Part shown: positions 6,503 through 10,728 of the stretch, one piece after another | How positions within the stretch are numbered: the stretch's first letter is position 1 | Layout: each line of letters opens with the position of its first letter | From: Candidatus Lindowiibacteriota bacterium | GTDB taxonomy: Bacteria; Lindowbacteria; 2-12-FULL-62-27 | Assembly (NCBI GenBank): GCA_023249255.1 | Contig: JAHFCY010000104.1 | Location: forward strand, 1 to 10,728 | Length of the DNA: 10,728 nt | Direction: 5' to 3' | Notes under the pieces: generated by a model | Seen by the model: the letters and a program-made list of their open reading frames with translations, nothing else | Databases searched by the model: none | What the model was told of the DNA's origin: nothing | Program-made: the position numbers and the translations under genes

Positions 6503-7315
6503 CTAACCTTCTTTGTCGACCTTCTTTTCGATTTTCTTGGCTTCATCCGGCGGCAGGTAGGCCAGGAGACGAATTTTCACGATCGCCGGATTTTCGCCGT
6601 GTTCGATGGCGAGAATCCCGTCGATGGTCATGCGGCGATACAGCATCTCCGCCTCGTGCTTGGCCTTCAGTTTTCCGCCAATGGGCAAAAATACGACGTT
6701 CGCCGAAAAAATGCCGAAGAACGTGGCGAGGAAGGCGAGGGCAATGCCGCCTGCCAACTCGCCGATATCGACGGCGGCCCCTGTGGCGGACGCCTCACCG
6801 GCTTTGTGCAACACGTGAATGACGCCCATGACGGTGCCGATAATTCCCATGGTCGGCGCGTAGCCGCCGGCCGTAGTCCACACACCCATGTATTCTGCGT
6901 GACGAGTTTCGATGATCTCCAGCTGGGTCTCCATGATGCTCTTGGTGACTTCCGGCGCGGTTCCGTCAACAACCAGTTGAAGGCCGTTTTTCAGAAAGGG
7001 ATCGGCGAGTTGCTCGATGTCCTCCTCAAGAGAAATGACGCCTTCCCGGCGGGCTTTCTCGGCAAGGCTGACGATGACTTCAATCAGTTCCGTCGGTTCG
7101 AACTTGATCATGGTGAAGGCGATTTTTGTCATCACAACGACTTTTTTGAGTTGTTCAGGCGTGTGGTTTAACATGGTGGCGCCGATGGTGCCGCCGAAAA
7201 TGATGGCGATGGCGGAAGGCGCGACAAAAAGGCCGATGGACAGACCTTCGATTGCCATCAGAATGCCCAGTCCGGCCAGCGCGATGATCAACCCGGCGAT
7301 GCTTGAAATATCCAC
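6503..7315 (-). CDS. motA: flagellar motor stator protein MotA
   Basis: MotA forms the ring of the stator unit around MotB and pushes on FliG. The 270-residue product has four membrane segments: about 4-24 (ending at MAIEG), 28-49, 150-172 and 184-210. The large cytoplasmic loop between the second and third contains KARREGVISLEEDIEQ, matching the conserved charged Arg and Glu that contact FliG. The conserved prolines of helices 3 and 4 appear in GYAPTMGIIGTVMG and VVFLPIGGKL. It starts at GTG 7313-7315: the codon just before is an in-frame TGA, and GGAGGT sits five bases upstream, so no earlier start is possible. The C-terminus is Lys-rich (KKIEKKVDKEG). It is the first gene of a motA-motB unit, divergent from the diguanylate cyclase. 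Confidence 0.95.
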   Translation of the reverse strand: MDISSIAGLIIALAGLGILMAIEGLSIGLFVAPSAIAIIFGGTIGATMLNHTPEQLKKVVVMTKIAFTMIKFEPTELIEVIVSLAEKARREGVISLEEDIEQLADPFLKNGLQLVVDGTAPEVTKSIMETQLEIIETRHAEYMGVWTTAGGYAPTMGIIGTVMGVIHVLHKAGEASATGAAVDIGELAGGIALAFLATFFGIFSANVVFLPIGGKLKAKHEAEMLYRRMTIDGILAIEHGENPAIVKIRLLAYLPPDEAKKIEKKVDKEG

Positions 7316-7320
7316 TCACA

Positions 7321-7326
7321 ACCTCC
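7321..7326 (-). promoter_or_regulatory. Shine-Dalgarno of motA
   Basis: GGAGGT on the minus strand lies 5 bases before the GTG at 7315. It identifies GTG as the start, since the codon before it is TGA. Confidence 0.8.
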
Positions 7327-7354
7327 ACATGAGAATATTTGATATTATTCATTA

Positions 7355-7362
7355 TCATCGGC
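7355..7362 (-). promoter_or_regulatory. possible flagellar sigma (FliA/SigD-type) -10 element of motA
   Basis: On the minus strand GCCGATGA resembles the sigma-28 -10 consensus GCCGATAA at 6-7 of 8 positions, about 40 bases before the motA start. A TAAA-type -35 at the usual spacing is not visible. An overlapping GATAAT could equally be a sigma-70 -10. Motility genes are common targets of this sigma factor, so it is noted, but weakly. Confidence 0.25.
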
Positions 7363-7404
7363 AGTTTGAAATGAGAACATGAATCTGCCTGTCCGCCGGT
7401 CACA

Positions 7405-7433
7405 TTGACAGCCGCAGCCGGAAATTATAGGGT
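7405..7433 (+). promoter_or_regulatory. sigma-70-like promoter of the diguanylate cyclase
   Basis: A perfect -35 hexamer TTGACA (7405-7410) is followed after 17 bases by TAGGGT (7428-7433), or after 15 bases by TATAGG (7426-7431). Initiation near 7440 would give a leader of about 20 bases containing the Shine-Dalgarno at 7448-7454. Confidence 0.5.
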
Positions 7434-7447
7434 TCGCCGCCTCTTGA

Positions 7448-7462
7448 AAGGAGGGATGGATT
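7448..7462 (+). promoter_or_regulatory. consensus Shine-Dalgarno and non-canonical start (ATT/ATC) of the diguanylate cyclase
   Basis: AAGGAGG (7448-7454) is an ideal ribosome-binding site. Five bases later comes ATT (7460), then ATC (7463), both in the cyclase frame. The nearest in-frame ATG, GTG or TTG is the ATG at 7595, 140 bases away, and an in-frame TGA at 7445-7447 blocks anything upstream. An ATG at 7456 is out of frame, opens only 25 codons, and lies too close to the Shine-Dalgarno. Confidence 0.6.
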
Positions 7463-8389
7463 ATCGACAACACATCAGAACAGCCCGCAGAACTGCCGAA
7501 TCCGGCCCAACCGGAAGCCGACAATCCGCTTGACGCCAAGGCCGAAGCCGAAATTGTCAAAGACATCGGGGAGGATATCGTCGACGTTCTGGCAATGGAT
7601 CGTCCGCCGGACAATCCCGCGCTCAAGGAAAAGGTCCAGCGACTGGTCGAGAAACGCCAGACCCACCTCTATCACGACCTGATCTACAGCCTGTGTCAGC
7701 TCGATCTGCCTGAGGTCGAGGCGCAGAAGCGCTGGGATGAGATTCTCAAGCACAAGTACTGGATCAGCGAGAAGCTTGGCCGCAACGTCGGCATCCGCGT
7801 CGCAGCCCTCGATTATTTTTACAACGTGACGCAGGAAGTGAAATACGTCACGATGATGGATGTCTATCAGTTTCAGCAGGCCAAACAGAACGCGGTTACC
7901 GACTGGCTGACCGGCGTCTACCTCAAGAATTATTTTTACACCCTGCTCGAAAAGGAAATCGCCCGGGCCGCACGCCTCGGCGAAAAGTTCAGTGTGCTGT
8001 TCCTCGACATCGACTATTTCAAAATCTACAACGACACCCACGGACATCTGCCGGGCGATGCGGTCCTCAAAGAATTTGCCGACGCGGTGTCGGGCCTGAT
8101 CCGGGATTATGACATCCTGGGGCGATACGGCGGCGAGGAGTTTGTGATCCTGTTTCCGTCGACCGAGAGGGAACAAGCGGCGAAGGTGGCGGACGAGATC
8201 CGGCAGACGATCGAGGACTATCCGTTTCCGGGTGAAATGATCATGCCCGCCAAAACGCTGACGATTTCAGGCGGCATTGCGGAGTATCCTGTTGACGGCG
8301 CCGACGCCCAGACGCTTCTGGCTTCGGCCGACAAGGCGCTCTATCATTCCAAACAGACGGGCCGGAACAGAATCACGGCGTCGTTATAG
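7460..8389 (+). CDS. diguanylate cyclase (GGDEF domain) with uncharacterised N-terminal region
   Basis: It is predicted to make c-di-GMP from two GTP in the cytoplasm; no signal peptide or membrane segment is visible. From the ATT start it is 309 residues. Residues 1-45 are acidic and Pro/Ala-rich. Residues 46-145 look helical (CQLDLPEVEAQKRWDEIL) and I do not recognise the fold. The GGDEF domain begins at DWLTGVYLKNYF (D148), with the metal-binding LDIDYFK (D183), NDTHGHLPGD and the active-site GGEEF (224-228). GGEEF is a catalytically competent variant. An RxxD inhibitory I-site (R215-D218) lies five residues before it, implying product feedback. The ATG at 7595 would give a 264-residue protein but has no Shine-Dalgarno at usable distance. 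The codons between 7460 and 7595 look normally coding. It is divergent from motAB, suggesting a motility role. The stop overlaps the purB stop by six bases. Confidence 0.9.
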   Translation: MIDNTSEQPAELPNPAQPEADNPLDAKAEAEIVKDIGEDIVDVLAMDRPPDNPALKEKVQRLVEKRQTHLYHDLIYSLCQLDLPEVEAQKRWDEILKHKYWISEKLGRNVGIRVAALDYFYNVTQEVKYVTMMDVYQFQQAKQNAVTDWLTGVYLKNYFYTLLEKEIARAARLGEKFSVLFLDIDYFKIYNDTHGHLPGDAVLKEFADAVSGLIRDYDILGRYGGEEFVILFPSTEREQAAKVADEIRQTIEDYPFPGEMIMPAKTLTISGGIAEYPVDGADAQTLLASADKALYHSKQTGRNRITASL

Positions 8390-9658
8390 TTTTTTCAGCG
8401 CGTTTTTCCAGAAAATTTCAGGAGAAAAGGATTTCAATTCCTGATCGGTGAAATATTCCTTCAATTTCGGGTCTCTCCGGATCGTCTCCAGGAAATCAAA
8501 CTTTTGATCCGCGCATTGAAGCGCGACGCGCTGGACCTCGTCGTAGGCCCGGTTGCGCGACCAGCCTTTCCGGATGAGCCGGTTCAGGAGGTAGCCGCTC
8601 CAGTAGACTCCGTTCGCTTTTGAGAGGTTGGCGCGAATGTTGTCCGACCGGACAGTCAGTCCTTCGACCACGCGGGTCATGAGCAGAAGCATGTAATACG
8701 CCAGCGACGTCTGGTCGGGCAACGTGATGCGTTCGGTGCTGCTGTTGGTGAGGTCGCGTTCGTGCCAGAGGGGGATCGTTTCCATCTGCGCCAGAGACAA
8801 ACTCCGGACGATGCGGGCCAGTCCGCAGACGCGTTCGCAGAGCATCGGATTTTTCTTGTGCGGCATGGCGGATGATCCCCGCTGGCCGCGCGCAAAGCCT
8901 TCCTGAATTTCCTGAACTTCCGACCGGTGAAGATGCCGGATTTCCTGAGCGAGATGTTCGAGTCCGGTGGCAAGCAGCGCGAGCGCGGAGCTGATTTGTG
9001 CAAAAATGTCGCGGGGTAGAATCTGTGTCGCGTCGCCGGCCGCTTTCAGGCCCAGCTGTCTCAAAATCCGGGATTCATCTGCGGGCGAGTAGTAGATGTT
9101 CATGCCGACCGCGCCAGACAGTTTGCCGACGCGCGCAAGCTCCCGGGTGTCGCGCAGGTGGTCCAGGCGCCGCGCCAGTTCCGAATAGAACACGTGGAAT
9201 TTGAATCCGAGGGACATCGGTTCGGCAAAGACGCCATGCGTGCGACCCATGATGAGTTTCTTTGCGTAGCGTCGCGTGAGGGGCTTGATCGCGCGAAGGA
9301 GGAGGTCGCCCTGCCCGAGGATGGCGTCGAGAGACTCCTGAAGCGCCATGCTGAGCGCCGTGTCGACGACGTCGGATGACGTCAGGCCAAAATGGATCCA
9401 CCGGCCGGCCGGACCGACGCGCTCCTCGACGTTGGTCACGAACGCGATGACGTCGTGCTGGAGTTTTGATTCGAGTTGCGCGATCCGCCGGACCGAAAAT
9501 CCTGCGCGGCGGTGGATGGAACGCCAGTCGCGTTCCGACACGATGTTTTTCCGGCGCAGAAAATCGATCACAACCAACTCCACGCGAAGCCAGCGGTTGA
9601 ATTTTTCCTCGTCGCTCCAGATTCGTTTTAGAGGCTCTTTCCAGTATCTTTCGATCAA
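8384..9658 (-). CDS. purB: adenylosuccinate lyase (PurB)
   Basis: PurB cleaves SAICAR to AICAR and adenylosuccinate to AMP, releasing fumarate each time. The 424-residue protein belongs to the fumarase/aspartase superfamily, with the shorter B. subtilis/T. maritima length. Signatures are LTSSDVVDTA, MGRTHGVFAEP (H141) and the mobile-loop motif SSAMPHKKNP (262-271). Counting from the TTG at 9658 puts the two catalytic histidines at H68 and H141, the same numbers as in the B. subtilis enzyme. That supports this start over the in-frame ATG codons at 9688 and 9757, which would lie deep inside purN. The TTG overlaps the purN stop as TTGA, and AAAGGA lies about ten bases upstream, so translation is probably coupled. 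Last gene of the purM-purN-purB unit. Its stop overlaps the convergent cyclase stop. Confidence 0.95.
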   Translation of the reverse strand: MIERYWKEPLKRIWSDEEKFNRWLRVELVVIDFLRRKNIVSERDWRSIHRRAGFSVRRIAQLESKLQHDVIAFVTNVEERVGPAGRWIHFGLTSSDVVDTALSMALQESLDAILGQGDLLLRAIKPLTRRYAKKLIMGRTHGVFAEPMSLGFKFHVFYSELARRLDHLRDTRELARVGKLSGAVGMNIYYSPADESRILRQLGLKAAGDATQILPRDIFAQISSALALLATGLEHLAQEIRHLHRSEVQEIQEGFARGQRGSSAMPHKKNPMLCERVCGLARIVRSLSLAQMETIPLWHERDLTNSSTERITLPDQTSLAYYMLLLMTRVVEGLTVRSDNIRANLSKANGVYWSGYLLNRLIRKGWSRNRAYDEVQRVALQCADQKFDFLETIRRDPKLKEYFTDQELKSFSPEIFWKNALKKL

Positions 9659-10311
9659 GTCGGTACCGTCCTTTCGCGCGCGGGGCATTCCGCGCGGAAA
9701 CGTTTGAATTTTTCTCCGTCGATTCGAACGCGTCGATCGCCGTCGATCATGAGGCAATCCGCCGCAAAGAGATTCACCGATTCGACAACGAGTTCATGTT
9801 CGCATGCGAGGATGCGCGCCGACAAGGTTTCCTCCGTGTCGTCCGGCAGAACCGGGACGGCTTTTTGTAAAATAATCGGGCCGGTGTCGATGCCGGCGTC
9901 CACAAAATGCGTCGTGCATCCCGTGACTCGCGCTCCGTATTTGAGCGCCTGGCGCTGGGCATGGACGCCCGGAAATGACGGCAGAAGCGCCGGATGGATG
10001 TTGAGGATTCGATGACAATAGGCGTCGATGAATCCGCCCGTCAGAACTTTCATGAATCCGGCGAGCACGATGAAGTCGGCCGATTGGCGGTGGAGGAGTT
10101 CAAGGCATCGCTGTTCGGCGCTCTCGCGGTCGCTCCACAGAACGATCTCGGTTGGAATGCCATGCCTCTGCGCGACGGCGAGTCCGGGCGCGTCGGATTT
10201 ATTACTGATGACCAGAACGGGGTCGGCGAAGAGGCCGCCGCGCGCCCGTGCCAGAAGCATAGCCTCGAGGTTTGATCCCCGGCCGGAAATCAGGACGGCG
10301 AATCGTTTCAT
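9655..10311 (-). CDS. purN: phosphoribosylglycinamide formyltransferase 1 (PurN, GART)
   Basis: PurN transfers a formyl group from 10-formyl-tetrahydrofolate to GAR, making FGAR in de novo purine synthesis. The 218-residue protein has the N-terminal nucleotide-binding motif ISGRGSNLEAML (8-19). The catalytic triad equivalents N104, H106 and D142 sit in RILNIHPALLPSFPG and GIDTGPIILQ. The frame is open further upstream, but ATG 10311 is the right start: it begins directly with the conserved MKRFAVLISGRGSN, has GAGGG seven bases upstream, and overlaps the purM stop as ATGA. The longer reading would run about 60 codons back into purM. The C-terminus ends in a TGA sharing bases with the purB TTG. 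The tail beyond about residue 195 is Arg-rich and slightly longer than in E. coli PurN. Confidence 0.96.
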   Translation of the reverse strand: MKRFAVLISGRGSNLEAMLLARARGGLFADPVLVISNKSDAPGLAVAQRHGIPTEIVLWSDRESAEQRCLELLHRQSADFIVLAGFMKVLTGGFIDAYCHRILNIHPALLPSFPGVHAQRQALKYGARVTGCTTHFVDAGIDTGPIILQKAVPVLPDDTEETLSARILACEHELVVESVNLFAADCLMIDGDRRVRIDGEKFKRFRAECPARERTVPT

Positions 10312-10728
10312 GGAATGACCCTCAGCCGGTCGCCGCTTCGTCGCCGCTCGACCCAGCCGATCGCAACGGCGTCCGGAAACCGTCGCCGAATGGCGGTGAC
10401 ATCGGCCTCTTCGCACGTCGCGACCATGCCGAATCCGCAATTGAAAATTTTCATCATCCCACGCCAGGGTGTGTGCGTTTCGCGTGAAAACCATTTGAAC
10501 AATTCAGCCGACGGTACGTCGAAAGCTGACTGTTTGACGACCAGCCCGCAATTTTTCGGAATCGAGCGCGGTAGATTTTCATCGTAGCCGCCGCCGGTGA
10601 CGTGGCTCAGGGTTGTGACCCGGATTTTGCGCCGATGCACGGCGCCGATCACGTCGACGTAGAGCCGCGTCGGTTCAAGCAGCCAGCGCTTGAGGGGCAG
10701 GCACGCGCCGTTCAGCGTCAAGGGCCGG
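10308..10728 (-). CDS. purM: phosphoribosylformylglycinamidine cyclo-ligase (PurM, AIR synthetase), C-terminal part
   Basis: PurM closes the imidazole ring of FGAM to form AIR, using ATP. Only the last 140 or so codons lie in the window; the frame stays open to the right edge, so the TTG at 10721 is internal. Recognisable family motifs are LLEPTRLYV, the glycine-rich LSHVTGGGYDENLPR and MKIFNCGFGMV, all in the AIRS C-terminal domain, ending with RRSGDRLRVIP. It is the first of the three visible purine genes on this strand and its TGA overlaps the purN ATG. The short segment before LLEPTRLYV (LNGACLPLKRW) is less like the family; not enough of the gene is present to judge it. Confidence 0.94.
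   Translation of the reverse strand, partial: RPLTLNGACLPLKRWLLEPTRLYVDVIGAVHRRKIRVTTLSHVTGGGYDENLPRSIPKNCGLVVKQSAFDVPSAELFKWFSRETHTPWRGMMKIFNCGFGMVATCEEADVTAIRRRFPDAVAIGWVERRRSGDRLRVIP

Noticed and set aside
7456-7533. Small ORF of 25 codons starting at ATG 7456
   Set aside because: It has only one base between its ATG and the Shine-Dalgarno and its product resembles nothing. It overlaps the better-supported cyclase frame.

Overview
The window looks like ordinary chromosome from a flagellated, moderately GC-rich bacterium. Codon third positions are mostly G or C, and genes are packed tightly with short overlaps. I cannot place it in a phylum from sequence alone. An uncultured or poorly sampled lineage is plausible, because several proteins carry odd insertions and one tRNA has an anticodon that is uncommon in bacteria. 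I see no phage, transposon, CRISPR array or defence system.

Layout, left to right. (1) 3-1064 (+): the C-terminal half of uvrB (nucleotide excision repair), running in from outside the window. (2) 1082-1155 (-): a tRNA-Arg with anticodon GCG, ending 17 bases from the uvrB stop. (3) 1271-5733 (+): a four-gene operon for a xanthine-dehydrogenase-type molybdenum hydroxylase. It holds an XdhC maturation factor, the molybdopterin subunit, the 2Fe-2S subunit and the FAD subunit; the last two junctions are overlaps of 8 and 4 bases. (4) 5754-7315 (-): motA then motB, the flagellar stator pair. (5) 7460-8389 (+): a GGDEF diguanylate cyclase read divergently from motAB, apparently starting at a non-canonical ATT or ATC codon. 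(6) 8384-10728 (-): the de novo purine genes purM (partial), purN and purB, joined by 4-base overlaps. No gene-free stretch exceeds 300 bases; the longest are 1156-1270 and 7316-7459, and both hold candidate promoter elements.

Functional links: XdhC would insert and activate the sulfurated molybdenum cofactor in the three-subunit hydroxylase, which probably oxidises a purine such as hypoxanthine or xanthine, although the substrate is not proven. The purine biosynthesis genes lie a few kilobases away but on the other strand and in a separate unit. The diguanylate cyclase beside motAB suggests local c-di-GMP control of motility.

The most notable observation is a degenerate 10-11 bp CT/GA-rich tandem repeat (unit about TTCCGACTTC) that occurs twice inside coding sequence, in opposite orientations. 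At 61-113 it inserts about 26 extra residues just before the DESH motif of UvrB. At 4807-4856 it forms a basic C-terminal tail on the 2Fe-2S subunit. The other points worth a second look are the tRNA-Arg(GCG) and the rare start codon of the diguanylate cyclase.
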